Shown piece after piece: positions 29,001-38,614 of a stretch of 64,000 nucleotides of DNA. How positions within the stretch are numbered: position 1 is the first letter of the stretch; every line of letters begins with the position of its first letter. Position numbers and translations under genes: made by a program. The DNA comes from Ruegeria arenilitoris (lineage in GTDB: Bacteria; Pseudomonadota; Alphaproteobacteria; Rhodobacterales; Rhodobacteraceae): NCBI RefSeq assembly GCF_042675705.1, contig NZ_JBHTJJ010000001.1; one strand, 5' to 3'. Under the pieces are notes generated by a model. The model was not told where the DNA came from, made no database searches, and worked only from the letters and a program-made list of their open reading frames with translations.

Positions 29001-29120
29001 ACTCGGTCCTTTAATTCAAAATTCTCAGGCGGTTCTATCGCAACGGCGCGGCTATTGGTACCCTTGAGACCTGCGCAAATTCATGCCACCCAATGCGCGA
29101 ATGTTCAAGGAGAACGCGCC

Positions 29121-30119
29121 ATGAAACCGACAATCGCCCCCTACCCCCACGGCCGCTTTCGTCGCGCCCGCCAGTCCGAGGCGATCCGGGGTCTGGTGCG
29201 CGAGAACACCCTGACCGTTGATGACCTGATCTGGCCTGTCTTCGTGCGCGACGGCGAGGGCATCGAAGAGCCCGTGCCCTCGATGCCCGGCGTGGTGCGC
29301 CGCTCGGTCGATCTGATCGCCAAGGCCGCAACCGAGGCGCAGGCGATGGGCATCCCGGCGATCTGCCTGTTTCCTTACACCGATCCCAGCCTCAAGACGC
29401 AGGATTGCGCCGAGGCGTGGAACCCCGACAACCTTTCGAACCGCGCCATCCGCGCGATCAAGCAGGCCGCGCCCGAAATCGCGGTGATGACCGACGTCGC
29501 GCTGGACCCCTACAACATCAACGGCCATGACGGATACGTGGTGGACGGCAAGATCGTGAATGACGAAACGGTCGAGGCGCTGGTCAAGATGACGCTGGCC
29601 CAGGCCGAGGCCGGAGCCGACATCATCGGCCCGTCCGACATGATGGACGGCCGGATCGGCGCGATGCGCCAGGCGCTCGAGGCCGCCGGCCATCACGACG
29701 TCATGATCCTCAGCTATGCCGCGAAATATGCCAGCGCCTTCTACGGACCCTTTCGCGACGCGGTGGGGGCATCAGGCGCGCTGACCGGCGACAAGAAGAC
29801 GTATCAGATGGACCCGGCCAACTCGAACGAGGCGCTGCGCCTGATCCAGCGCGACCTGACCGAGGGGGCCGACATGGTGATGATCAAGCCCGGCATGCCC
29901 TATCTGGACATCTGCCGGAAGGTCAAGGACACGTTCGGCGCACCCACCTATGCCTATCAGGTGTCGGGTGAATACGCGATGATCCAGGCCGCCGCGCAGA
30001 ACGGATGGATCGACGGTGAAAAGGTGATGGTGGAAAGCCTGCTGGCCTTCAAACGTGCGGGCTGTGACGGCATCCTGACTTATTTTGCGCCGCAGGTCGC
30101 CCGGCTGTTGCAAGGTTAA
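29121..30119 (+). CDS. hemB: Delta-aminolevulinic acid dehydratase (porphobilinogen synthase)
   Basis: This enzyme condenses two 5-aminolevulinate molecules to porphobilinogen, the common precursor of heme, bacteriochlorophyll and cobalamin. The 332-residue protein has both active-site lysines, K202 in SYAAKYAS and K256 in MVMIKPGMPY. The metal-site segment reads DVALDPYNINGHDG (from residue 125), the aspartate-rich form that family knowledge links to zinc-independent, magnesium-responsive enzymes, instead of the cysteine-rich zinc form. An AAGGAGAA site precedes ATG 29121; the much longer open frame upstream is not used. Confidence 0.97.
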   Translation: MKPTIAPYPHGRFRRARQSEAIRGLVRENTLTVDDLIWPVFVRDGEGIEEPVPSMPGVVRRSVDLIAKAATEAQAMGIPAICLFPYTDPSLKTQDCAEAWNPDNLSNRAIRAIKQAAPEIAVMTDVALDPYNINGHDGYVVDGKIVNDETVEALVKMTLAQAEAGADIIGPSDMMDGRIGAMRQALEAAGHHDVMILSYAAKYASAFYGPFRDAVGASGALTGDKKTYQMDPANSNEALRLIQRDLTEGADMVMIKPGMPYLDICRKVKDTFGAPTYAYQVSGEYAMIQAAAQNGWIDGEKVMVESLLAFKRAGCDGILTYFAPQVARLLQG

Positions 30120-30153
30120 TCCTACAGGACTCCGCGATTTTTCGCCGATCGGC

Positions 30154-30175
30154 CGGCCTTGGTCTGCCGGTTTTC
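30154..30175 (+). terminator. Possible terminator after hemB
   Basis: A short CCGGC/GCCGG stem (30154-30158 with 30167-30171) is followed by TTTT. The stem has only five base pairs, so confidence is limited. Confidence 0.4.
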
Positions 30176-30263
30176 CCGTGACACCCGAGGCGGCTCGGCG
30201 TATTCTTGCACACAAGACCGGGACCACCCGGCTTTTCAGGCACATTGACAGAGAAAAACAAAC

Positions 30264-30836
30264 ATGAGCAGTTCCAACACACCACGACTGAGCCGTCGCG
30301 GCTTTGCCTTTGGCATGGCCGGACTGACCCTGACCGCCGCTTGCGGCAACGGCGTCGGAAACTCGAACGCGGCAACGATCGATGCCCGCGTCGATGCCAC
30401 GCTAACCGAGATGTATACCCGCTACCCGAATACCCAGGAAATCGCCAACAAGGCCAACGGGATGCTGGTCATGCCGCTGATCACCGAGGCGGGGTTCGTC
30501 TTTGGAGGCGGCTACGGAAAAGGCGCATTGCGCATCAATGGCGCCACGGTCGACTACTACTCGGCTGTCAAAGGCACTGCGGGGCTGCAGATTGGCGCCC
30601 AGCAATACGCCCATGTCCTGTTCTTCATGACCGAGGACGCCCTGAACGATTTCCGCCGCTCAAGCGGATGGACCGCCGGCGCGGACATTGGATATGTCGT
30701 CAGCGACCAGGCGGACCAGTTGTCGACCGACCTGACCACCCTGCGCAAACCCGTGCTGGCGGCGGTCTTCGGTCAGGCTGGGCTGCAATTGGGCGCGACG
30801 GTCGAAGGCATCAAATACACGCGCATTATTCCCTGA
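30264..30836 (+). CDS. SYLF/YSC84-like lipid-binding lipoprotein
   Basis: The 190-residue exported protein starts with a twin-arginine-like stretch (SRRGFAFG, residues 10-17) and a lipobox ending at Cys27 (TAACG), so it is probably a lipoprotein. The mature part matches the SYLF (YSC84) family: ANKANGMLVMPLITEAGFVFGGGYGKGAL, YYSAVKGTAGLQIGAQQY and a C-terminal glycine-rich strand region. SYLF domains bind phosphoinositides in eukaryotes, while the bacterial role is unknown. The gene stands alone between terminators. Confidence 0.85.
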   Translation: MSSSNTPRLSRRGFAFGMAGLTLTAACGNGVGNSNAATIDARVDATLTEMYTRYPNTQEIANKANGMLVMPLITEAGFVFGGGYGKGALRINGATVDYYSAVKGTAGLQIGAQQYAHVLFFMTEDALNDFRRSSGWTAGADIGYVVSDQADQLSTDLTTLRKPVLAAVFGQAGLQLGATVEGIKYTRIIP

Positions 30837-30857
30837 CCCCCTGATCCCCCTCAAGAA

Positions 30858-30896
30858 AACTCCGTCACTGGCCAATGCCGTGGCGGAGTTTTTCGT
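30858..30896 (+). terminator. Rho-independent terminator after the SYLF gene
   Basis: AACTCCGTCAC pairs with GTGGCGGAGTT (one wobble or mismatch) and is followed by TTTCGTTTC, directly downstream of the stop codon. Confidence 0.8.
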
Positions 30897-30989
30897 TTCA
30901 GACGTAGATTCCGCGGCGCGGCCTCTTTCGGTCGCCAGAGCCATGAATTAACCTTCGCCTGATCTGCAAATTCAAATGGTGCGCTGCTG

Positions 30990-33452
30990 ATGGGTGTCGT
31001 CTTTCGCTGGTTGATGCGTATCGCCTCGGGTCTGGTCCTGCTGACCCTCGCGGCGATCGGTCTGGTGTATTTCCTGGCCAGCCAGTCGCTGCCTGACTAC
31101 GACCAAACGCTGCAGGTCAAAGGCCTGAATGCACCGGTCGAGATCGTGCGCGACACTGCCAACGTGCCTCACATCCTGGGGCAGACCGACCCTGACGTGT
31201 TCTTCGGTCTGGGTTATGCACATGCCCAGGACCGGTTGTGGCAGATGACGGTCATGCGCCGGACCGTGCAGGGACGCCTGTCCGAGGTTTTTGGCCAGCG
31301 GACCGTGCATATCGACAAGCTCATGCGTCGGCTGGATCTATACGGGCTGGCGCATCAGTCCTTCGAGGTTCAGGACGATTACACAAAGGCCGCTCTTCGC
31401 GCCTATGCCGCCGGTGTCAATGCGCGGCTGGACGAAATCAACGAAAACGCCCTGGGCCGCGGCGCGCCCGAAATGTTCTTGTTCAACGCACCGGTTGCTC
31501 CCTGGCAACCGGGTGACAGCATAGCCATGATCAAGCTGATGGCGGTTCAGCTATCCGGGCATTTGCAGGACGAAGTGCTGCGGGCGCGCACCTCGTTGAT
31601 GCTGAACGATCCGCAGCGGCTGTCAGATATTCTGCCGGACGTGCCTGGCGCGGGCATTGCAGCGCTGCCCGAATATGCGGCGCTGTTTCCCAACCTGCCC
31701 CGCTATGCCGCCAATTCGGAACCCGCGGCCTCATGGCTGAACCCGGTCCCGCAGCGCGGGTTGGCGGGTGCCTCGAATGCATGGTCTGCGGCTCCTTCGC
31801 GCTCGGCCACCGGTGGAACCCTGTTGGCCAACGATCCGCATCTGGGCCTGACTGCGCCGGGGATCTGGTATCTGGCAAGGCTTGAACTGGCCAAGGGCGG
31901 CGTGATCGGCGCCACCATCCCCGGCATTCCGGCGGTTATGTCCGGCCGCAGTGACCGGCTGGGATGGGGCCTGACCTCGTCCTATCTGGACGATCAGGAC
32001 GTGCATATCGAAAGAGTGAATCCCGACAACCCCGAGGAATATCTGACGCCCGAAGGCTTCAAATCCTTCAAGTCGCGCCCTTCAATCATCGAGATCAAGG
32101 ACGCCCCCCCAATCACCCTGACCCTGCGCTGGACCGAGAACGGCCCCGTCCTGCCAGGCACCCATTTCAACCTGGAAACCATCACACCGCCGGGGCATGT
32201 CGCCTCGCTGTCCTGGACGGCGCTCAGTCCGCGCGACACCTCGATCAGCGCGTCGATGGCGCTGATGAACGCGGATACCGTACGTGAAGCGATTGAAGCC
32301 GCCGAGCTGTTCATCGCGCCGTCGCAAAACCTGTCGGTGGTCGACAAGACGACCGTCGGCATGAAACTCATCGGCGCAATGCCCAGCCGCGACCTCAACA
32401 ACCAGAGCCGTGGGCGCATCCCGACCCCGGGCTGGATCGCTGCCAACCGTTGGCAGGGCCGTCTGCCCTATTCCGACAACCCCGAATTCGTGGCTCCGGC
32501 CGGCGGCGTACTGGGCAACACCAACAACAAGATCATCGACCGGCCCTTCCCCCTGCATGTGTCCTATGAATGGGGCGATACGCAGCGCGTCCACCGCTGG
32601 GAATTCCTGATGCAATCCCGCGAGGTGCACACCCGCGACAGCTTCATCGAGGCGCAGTTGGACACGGTCAGCTTCACCGCGCGGTCACTGCTGCCGCTGA
32701 TCGGGGCCGACCTTTGGTTCACCGGCGAGGCCGCGCCCGAAGGCACCCCCGAACGCCAGCGCCAGATCGCCTTGACCCTGCTGGCCGAATGGAACGGCGA
32801 GATGAACGAGCACCTGCCCGAGCCGCTGATCTATGCGGCCTGGGTCCGCGCGCTGCAAAAACGACTGATCGCCGATGACCTCGGGCCGCTGGCCAAGGAA
32901 TTCAAGCATGTCGAGCCCTTGTTCATCGAACGTGTCTTTCGCGACATCGACGGGGCCTCGGCCTGGTGCGACGTCCGGCAGAGCGCACCGGTGGAAAGCT
33001 GCACCGACATGGCCCGGCTGGCCCTTGACGATGCACTGGTCTGGATTTCCGAGCGCTATGGCAGCCAACTGGAATCCCTACGTTGGGGCGATGCCCACCA
33101 GGCCACCCATGATCACCCGGTGCTGGGCGAGGTTCCGGTGCTGCGCTATTTTGTTAACATCCGCCAATCGACCAGCGGCGGCGACAACACCCTGCAGCGC
33201 GGACGCACCTCGGGCGAAGGGCCGGACCCGTTCCAGAACGTGCACGGCGCGGGCTATCGTGGGGTTTATGACTTTGCCGACCCCGACAGCTCGGTCTTCA
33301 TCACGGCCACCGGGCAATCGGGCCACTTCCTGTCGCGCTACTATGACGATCAGGCGCAACTGTGGCGCAGGGGTGAGTACATTCCGATGTCGCTGGATCT
33401 GGATCTGGCGCGCGCCGCCGCCGTCGGGACCACCCGCCTGATGCCGCAATAG
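30990..33452 (+). CDS. Penicillin acylase family (Ntn) amidohydrolase
   Basis: The 820-residue precursor belongs to the penicillin G acylase family, which cleaves itself into alpha and beta chains and hydrolyses amides such as acyl-homoserine lactones or beta-lactams. An N-terminal hydrophobic segment (residues 10-32) directs export or anchors it in the membrane. The new N-terminal nucleophile of the beta chain should be Ser262 in AGASNAWS, followed by the family text LLANDPHLGL. The alpha chain has GLGYAHAQDRLWQM near residue 75. The substrate cannot be told; acyl-homoserine lactones are possible in roseobacters. A terminator overlaps the stop. Confidence 0.9.
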   Translation: MGVVFRWLMRIASGLVLLTLAAIGLVYFLASQSLPDYDQTLQVKGLNAPVEIVRDTANVPHILGQTDPDVFFGLGYAHAQDRLWQMTVMRRTVQGRLSEVFGQRTVHIDKLMRRLDLYGLAHQSFEVQDDYTKAALRAYAAGVNARLDEINENALGRGAPEMFLFNAPVAPWQPGDSIAMIKLMAVQLSGHLQDEVLRARTSLMLNDPQRLSDILPDVPGAGIAALPEYAALFPNLPRYAANSEPAASWLNPVPQRGLAGASNAWSAAPSRSATGGTLLANDPHLGLTAPGIWYLARLELAKGGVIGATIPGIPAVMSGRSDRLGWGLTSSYLDDQDVHIERVNPDNPEEYLTPEGFKSFKSRPSIIEIKDAPPITLTLRWTENGPVLPGTHFNLETITPPGHVASLSWTALSPRDTSISASMALMNADTVREAIEAAELFIAPSQNLSVVDKTTVGMKLIGAMPSRDLNNQSRGRIPTPGWIAANRWQGRLPYSDNPEFVAPAGGVLGNTNNKIIDRPFPLHVSYEWGDTQRVHRWEFLMQSREVHTRDSFIEAQLDTVSFTARSLLPLIGADLWFTGEAAPEGTPERQRQIALTLLAEWNGEMNEHLPEPLIYAAWVRALQKRLIADDLGPLAKEFKHVEPLFIERVFRDIDGASAWCDVRQSAPVESCTDMARLALDDALVWISERYGSQLESLRWGDAHQATHDHPVLGEVPVLRYFVNIRQSTSGGDNTLQRGRTSGEGPDPFQNVHGAGYRGVYDFADPDSSVFITATGQSGHFLSRYYDDQAQLWRRGEYIPMSLDLDLARAAAVGTTRLMPQ

Positions 33453-33484
33453 GCGGGGTTTCGGCGGACCCCCGCCCCTTTTTT
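33452..33484 (+). terminator. Rho-independent terminator after the acylase gene
   Basis: GGCGGGG (33452-33458) pairs with CCCCGCC (33470-33476) and is followed by CC and six T. Confidence 0.8.
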
Positions 33485-33560
33485 GTCGCCCCGTGGACGT
33501 GGCCCCGTGGCTTGGCCTACCATGCCGGAGCGCCCGGACCGCAGCGCGAGGGGGAAGATC

Positions 33561-33956
33561 ATGGCCAGTTTGCGCGATACCCTGAACAATCTAGCCCGCG
33601 ACTATGCCATCGCCTGGAGCTCGGCTGACGCCAATGCCGTGGCCGACTTCTTTACGTCGGACGGGCAGATCACGATCAATCGCGGCGAGCCCATCGTCGG
33701 GCGGGCGGCCATCGCGGAAATGGCGCGCGGGTTTCATACCGACTTTCCCGATCTTGAAGTGCGCTGCGATATGCTGCGATGGGCCGGTCCCCACGCCATT
33801 TTCGTCTGGACCCTGGAAGGGCACCATGCACAGACCGGAAATGCGGTGATCACGCGCGGCTGGGAAGAATGGGAGCTGGACGCGGGGTACAAGATCCGGT
33901 CGTCGTTGTGCTGGTTCGATGCCGACGACCATCAGCGCCAGATCGACGGGGCCTGA
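33561..33956 (+). CDS. SnoaL-like/ketosteroid-isomerase-fold protein
   Basis: This 131-residue protein has the cone-shaped NTF2-like fold pattern: an N-terminal helix (LNNLARDYAIAWSSADANAVADFFTSDGQI), VGRAAIAEMARGFHTDFPDLEV in the middle and long beta strands to the end (GWEEWELDAGYKIRSSLCWFDADDH). Such proteins are cyclases, isomerases or binding proteins; substrate unknown. ATG 33561 follows a GAGGGGGA site. It is convergent with hflX, three bases away. Confidence 0.75.
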   Translation: MASLRDTLNNLARDYAIAWSSADANAVADFFTSDGQITINRGEPIVGRAAIAEMARGFHTDFPDLEVRCDMLRWAGPHAIFVWTLEGHHAQTGNAVITRGWEEWELDAGYKIRSSLCWFDADDHQRQIDGA

Positions 33957-33959
33957 TCG

Positions 33960-35231
33960 TCAGAGGCCCGCGAACTGATTGGCCTGCTTGTCGGTCCACA
34001 GAACGGTGATCTCGAACCCGTCCTCGGTCTGTTTTTCATCGCGCACCACGTCCTGCCGGAACAGCCAGGCGCGTTTGTCGCCGTCGGCAAAGCCCAGCTT
34101 CAAAACCTCTTCCCGGCGCACACCCTGCAGGATCGTGGCGATCTCGGTCAGCAGCGGGTCGATCCCCTCGCCGGTCACGGCCGATATCGGGAACACCGCC
34201 GGATCGCGCTCGGCCCGGGCCTGCACGGCATCGCGGTCCTCATCGGACAGCAGATCGATCTTGTTCCAGACTTCAAGCTGAGGGCGGGTATTGTCCACAC
34301 CCAGCGAGGCCATGATCGTGCGCACATCCTCAGCCTGCTCTTCGGTCTCGGCATGGCTGATGTCGCGCACATGCACGATCAGGTCGGCGGCCAGAACCTC
34401 CTCGAGCGTGGCGCGGAAGGCCGCGACCAGTTCGGTCGGCAGGTTCGAGATGAAACCCACCGTGTCTGACAGGATCACCTCGGGTCCGTCGGGCAGTTCG
34501 ATCCGGCGCATGGTCGGGTCCAGCGTGGCAAACAGCATGTCCTTGGCCATGACTTCAGCCCCGGTCAGGCGATTGAACAGCGTGGATTTTCCCGCGTTTG
34601 TGTAGCCCACCAGCGCCACGATCGGATAGGGCACCTTGGCCCGCGCGGCCCGGTGGAGCGTCCGTGTCTTCACGACCTTCTGCAGCTGACGACGCAGCCG
34701 CACCAGTTGATCGTCGATCGCACGCCGGTCGGCCTCGATCTGGGTTTCCCCCGGTCCGCCGACAAAGCCCAGCCCACCGCGCTGACGTTCCAGGTGGGTC
34801 CAGGCTCGCACCAGCCGCGTCCGCTGATAGCTCAGCGCGGCCATCTCGACCTGCAGCACACCCTCGCGTGTGCGGGCGCGGTCCGAGAAGATTTCCAGAA
34901 TCAGCCCCGTCCGGTCGAGGATCTTGACCTTCCACGCCTTTTCCAGGTTGCGCTGCTGAACCGGGGTGACCGGCCCGTCGATCAGAACCAGTTCGATCTC
35001 GTTTTCAGCAAAACGCGCGCCTAGCTCCTCGATCTTGCCGCTGCCGAACAGCAGGCCAGGCTGCGCCCGCGGCAAGCGCACGATTTCCGACCCGATCACA
35101 TCCAGATCGGGCAAGGCGGCAGCCAGTGCCACCGCCTCTTCCAACGCCGGAACGGGGTCGCGACGCTGGTCATCTGACTTGATATCGGGATGCAGCACCC
35201 AAGCCCGGGTGCGCCTCCGGTCATGTTCCAT
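33960..35231 (-). CDS. hflX: Ribosome-associated GTPase HflX
   Basis: This 423-residue GTPase binds the 50S subunit and splits or rescues stalled ribosomes, notably after heat stress. The N-terminal HflX domain contains QPGLLFGSGKIEELGA and VTPVQQRNLEKAWKVKILDRTGLILEIF. A coiled-coil stretch with RGGLGFVGGPGETQIEADRR follows. The G domain has G1 GYTNAGKST, G3 DTVGFISNLP and G4 NKID. The ATG overlaps the hfq stop (TGATG), the classical hfq-hflX arrangement, so translation is coupled. Confidence 0.97.
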   Translation of the reverse strand: MEHDRRRTRAWVLHPDIKSDDQRRDPVPALEEAVALAAALPDLDVIGSEIVRLPRAQPGLLFGSGKIEELGARFAENEIELVLIDGPVTPVQQRNLEKAWKVKILDRTGLILEIFSDRARTREGVLQVEMAALSYQRTRLVRAWTHLERQRGGLGFVGGPGETQIEADRRAIDDQLVRLRRQLQKVVKTRTLHRAARAKVPYPIVALVGYTNAGKSTLFNRLTGAEVMAKDMLFATLDPTMRRIELPDGPEVILSDTVGFISNLPTELVAAFRATLEEVLAADLIVHVRDISHAETEEQAEDVRTIMASLGVDNTRPQLEVWNKIDLLSDEDRDAVQARAERDPAVFPISAVTGEGIDPLLTEIATILQGVRREEVLKLGFADGDKRAWLFRQDVVRDEKQTEDGFEITVLWTDKQANQFAGL

Positions 35232-35470
35232 CAAGAGGCGTCTTCGCCCTCATACAGGTTGATCGGCTGCGACGGCATGATGGTCGAGATCGCGTGCTTG
35301 TAGACAAGCTGCGACTGTCCGTCGCGGCGCAACAATACGCAGAAATTGTCGAACCAGGTGATGACACCCTGCAATTTCACGCCGTTGATCAGGAAAATTG
35401 TAACGGGAACCTTTGCTTTCCGTACATTGTTCAGGAAGGCATCCTGAAGATTCTGTCTGTCCGAAGCCAT
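35231..35470 (-). CDS. hfq: RNA chaperone Hfq
   Basis: The 79-residue Sm-like protein assembles into hexamers that promote sRNA-mRNA pairing. The Sm1 motif spans QNLQDAFLNNVRKAKVPVTIFL to VLLRR, and the Sm2 motif is YKHAISTI near residue 57. It lacks the long C-terminal tail of enteric Hfq, as is usual in alphaproteobacteria. Its stop overlaps the hflX start. In nitrogen-fixing relatives Hfq affects nitrogen regulators. Confidence 0.97.
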   Translation of the reverse strand: MASDRQNLQDAFLNNVRKAKVPVTIFLINGVKLQGVITWFDNFCVLLRRDGQSQLVYKHAISTIMPSQPINLYEGEDAS

Positions 35471-35603
35471 ATTTTGTTATCTCGCCGTTGTTCTTGCTTA
35501 CGCGCTGCGGACCAACGCGCTCCCTCCGCGCGAGTATGGAGTGACGCGCAGAGATATTCCAGATGAAAAATCAGGCAGTAACGTGAAGGCTCGAATTGGC
35601 GGT

Positions 35604-37142
35604 TCAATCCCGCCACAGGGCCGGAGTGATCAACGCGATGATCGCCAGAGTCTCTAGCCGGCCGATCACCATGCCGGCGCACATGGTCAGCTTGGCTCCG
35701 GCCGACAGATCGATCAGACGGATCGGCAGATCGGTGGCCAGTTCGATCAACGGACCGGTCGTGCTCAGCACCGCGACGCTCAGCACCATGGCGCGTTCAA
35801 ACCCAACCCCCTCGGCAGCGAGAACGACATCAAGCAACGCAAGCGTCAGCGCGAACATCATCAGAAAGACCCACGCGATAAAGGCACCCTGGCTTTGGAT
35901 GCGGCGGTTGCCACCGCCCGCCCCGCTGACCGATGACGGGTGGATCAGCCTGTCCAGTTCACGCGCGCCATTCAGGTAAAGCGCATAGACCCGCAACAGC
36001 TTGACCCCGCCGGCGGTGGTGGCGACCCCGCCCCCGATAAGCGCAAGCCCCATCAACACTAGCCCCGGTGTTCCCAGACCGGACAACTGTTGCGCGTCGT
36101 TCCAATAAGCGCTTTCGAACCCGGCCGTCGTAAGGAACGACATTACCGTGAACAACATGCCCCAGATGACGTTCAGCGTTTGCAGGCCGGTCACTTGCCC
36201 ACCGATTTCGGCAACCCCGGCCAGCACCCGGAAGACTAACAATGCCGCCACGCCGACGACGATCATCAGGCCGATCCGGAATTCCGGATCGTGGTCCAAT
36301 CGGGAATAGCCGGTTGTCGCGGTGTCCTTCGAGAACGTCAGGCGGGACAAGGCAAAGAACAGGAACAGAAACAGGATGGCCTCGCCGGTGATCCCGGCGG
36401 TGGATCCTTCCAACCCGCCCACTGGCGATATGCCGGACGTGGCCATCACCGACATTGCGTGGCAGATGGCCGTCAGGCCCTTTTCTCCGGCGATCAACAG
36501 CAAGACCCAGATTACCGCTGTGAGGCTGGCGTAAACCGGGGTCAATGTCGCCGTCACACGGAGCAGTCGCCCCCGCGGGTCGACCCTTTCGCTCTGGGCT
36601 ACGCCGGAAACCGGGCGGCCCGGCTGTCCGCGCGCGGTAATCTCGAACCCGCCCAACGACAGAGGCGCCAGGATCGCAGCCGCCGAGATCCACATCAGCA
36701 GCCCACCCATCCAGCCGACGAGTGCCCGCCACAGGTGAACCGGCGCCGACAGGCGCTCGGGGTCGGGAAACAGGTCCGCTCCGGTGGTGGTGATGGCGCT
36801 GACCATGTCAAAATAGGCGTTCAGAAAGGTCGTGTTCCCCAACGCGTCATGGACCGGAACGGCCAGAAACAGCGGCAATACCGTCAGCGAGCCCAGCAGG
36901 ACAGCCAACTGCCCCAAGGTTCCGCGCCGCGGCTGCCGGCTGGCCGTCGCCAGGCCTACGATCGTGACCAGGAACAGCCCAACCAAACCCGAATAGAAGA
37001 ACGACCGCGACGTTGGATGGTCATCCAAGGCAAGGGCGTAGATCGCCGGGATCCACATCGCCAAGGACACAACCGCCGAGATCAACAGAAACAGCGGCAG
37101 CCGCCGAATTACGCTGATTTTGGGTGCGCGGGCGACAGCCAT
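35604..37142 (-). CDS. trkH: Potassium uptake transporter subunit TrkH
   Basis: This 512-residue integral membrane protein is the ion-conducting subunit of the Trk potassium system. Four pore-loop repeats are expected; visible ones include SAITTTGADLF, MSVMATSGISPVGG, MSFLTTAGFESA and LSTTGPLIEL. The ATG overlaps the trkA stop (TGATG), so TrkA and TrkH are made together. The gap between trkH and hfq (about 130 bases) shows no clear terminator. Confidence 0.96.
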   Translation of the reverse strand: MAVARAPKISVIRRLPLFLLISAVVSLAMWIPAIYALALDDHPTSRSFFYSGLVGLFLVTIVGLATASRQPRRGTLGQLAVLLGSLTVLPLFLAVPVHDALGNTTFLNAYFDMVSAITTTGADLFPDPERLSAPVHLWRALVGWMGGLLMWISAAAILAPLSLGGFEITARGQPGRPVSGVAQSERVDPRGRLLRVTATLTPVYASLTAVIWVLLLIAGEKGLTAICHAMSVMATSGISPVGGLEGSTAGITGEAILFLFLFFALSRLTFSKDTATTGYSRLDHDPEFRIGLMIVVGVAALLVFRVLAGVAEIGGQVTGLQTLNVIWGMLFTVMSFLTTAGFESAYWNDAQQLSGLGTPGLVLMGLALIGGGVATTAGGVKLLRVYALYLNGARELDRLIHPSSVSGAGGGNRRIQSQGAFIAWVFLMMFALTLALLDVVLAAEGVGFERAMVLSVAVLSTTGPLIELATDLPIRLIDLSAGAKLTMCAGMVIGRLETLAIIALITPALWRD

Positions 37143-38518
37143 CAGAAAAAGTCGATCGAAACCTGCATCAGGCGTTCGACCTCGGGTACATCATTGGCCA
37201 TTGCGAAAATCGCAACCACGTCCTTTTCGTCAATCCGCAGACTGCCAGTGGGCCGCAGGACCTCGTCGCCCTTGCGCACGGCGCCGACCAAGACGCCTTC
37301 GGGAAAGTCGATGTCGCGCAGTTTCTGCCCGGCCATTGGCGAGGTCGACAGCACTTCGGCCTCGATCACTTCGGCCTCGGCATCGCCGATCGAATAGACC
37401 TGTCGCACCCGGCCATGCCGGATATGGCGAAGGATCGAACTGACGGTCGTGGCCCGCGGGTTGATATAGGCGTCAATCCCCAATGGCCCCATCAAGGCCA
37501 CCATGCTGGGGTCGTTGATCAGCGCAATCGCCAGCGGACAACCTTCGGCCTTGGCCCGTACCGCAGCCAGCATGTTGGTCCGATCGTCATCGGTGACGGC
37601 CAGCATCGCGTCCGCGCGCTCGATCCCCGCTTCGCTCAACAGCGCGGAATCCAGACCGTCGCCGTTCAGAACGATCGTACGCTCCAGCGACTCGGCGGCC
37701 AGTTCCGCACAGCGCCGGTCACGTTCGATAACCTTTGCACGGATGCGTCCCTCGCGCTCTTCCAGCGTCCGGGCGACTTCGAGGCCGACGTTCCCGCCGC
37801 CCACGATGACCACGCGATCCTGCTTTTTCTGTGATTTACCGAATACTTCCATCGTACGATCAACGTCTTGGACGCTGGTAAAGACATAGCATTCGTCACC
37901 GACGAACAATTGGTCCTCGGATTCCGGCGCGAACAGTGTTCCGTCGCGACGAATCCCCACCACGATGGCGCTGAGCGTTGAAAACAGGTCTGTCAGCTGG
38001 CGCAAGGGCGTGTTGACGATCGGGCAATCCTCGGCGATCCGAATGCCCAGAAGCTGCGCCTTGCCATCCATGAACAGCTCCGTGTCAAAAGCCGCAGGCG
38101 CCGACAGGCGGCGCATGGCTGCGGCGGCCACTTCACGTTCGGGGCTGATCACCACGTCGATCGGAAGATGGTCGCGGCGGTACAGGTCGCGATGGATCGC
38201 TTCGAGGTAGGATTTCGACCGCAACCGCGCGATTTTGCGCTGGATCGAGAACACCGAGTGCGCCATCTGGCAGGTGACCATGTTCACCTCGTCCGAATGG
38301 GTCGCGGCGATGATCATGTCGGCGTCACGGGCTCCGGCCCGCTCGAGCACGTCGGGATAGCTGGCGAAGCCGGCGATGCCCTGAACGTCCAGAGTCTCGG
38401 TCGCCCGGCGTACCAGGTCAGGGTTGTTGTCCACAACGGTGACGTCATTCAATTCGCCCGAAAGGTGCCGAGCAATCTGCCAGCCCACCTGGCCGGCGCC
38501 ACAAATGATGACCTTCAT
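37142..38518 (-). CDS. trkA: Trk potassium system NAD-binding regulatory subunit TrkA
   Basis: The 458-residue cytoplasmic protein gates TrkH in response to nucleotides. It has two Rossmann RCK halves: MKVIICGAGQVGWQIARHL at the start and VVIVGGGNVGLEVARTL near residue 235. Each is followed by a TrkA-C domain. ATG 38518 is supported by an AAAGG site and by the immediate onset of the Rossmann motif; the in-frame upstream extension to 38971 has no homology-like pattern. Confidence 0.96.
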   Translation of the reverse strand: MKVIICGAGQVGWQIARHLSGELNDVTVVDNNPDLVRRATETLDVQGIAGFASYPDVLERAGARDADMIIAATHSDEVNMVTCQMAHSVFSIQRKIARLRSKSYLEAIHRDLYRRDHLPIDVVISPEREVAAAAMRRLSAPAAFDTELFMDGKAQLLGIRIAEDCPIVNTPLRQLTDLFSTLSAIVVGIRRDGTLFAPESEDQLFVGDECYVFTSVQDVDRTMEVFGKSQKKQDRVVIVGGGNVGLEVARTLEEREGRIRAKVIERDRRCAELAAESLERTIVLNGDGLDSALLSEAGIERADAMLAVTDDDRTNMLAAVRAKAEGCPLAIALINDPSMVALMGPLGIDAYINPRATTVSSILRHIRHGRVRQVYSIGDAEAEVIEAEVLSTSPMAGQKLRDIDFPEGVLVGAVRKGDEVLRPTGSLRIDEKDVVAIFAMANDVPEVERLMQVSIDFF

Positions 38519-38614
38519 GCCTTTGGCCTTTCTGCCTGAGCGTTTTGAATGACAGATGCCCACAGAGCGGTCAATCGAATTGTCATGACGGCCTGTGTGA
38601 TGCAAGATAAGCGA

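Noticed and set aside
27321..29120. A 600-residue N-terminal extension of hemB
   Set aside because: It runs through mfd and the membrane protein on the other strand; hemB has a strong ribosome-binding site at its own ATG and normal length from there.
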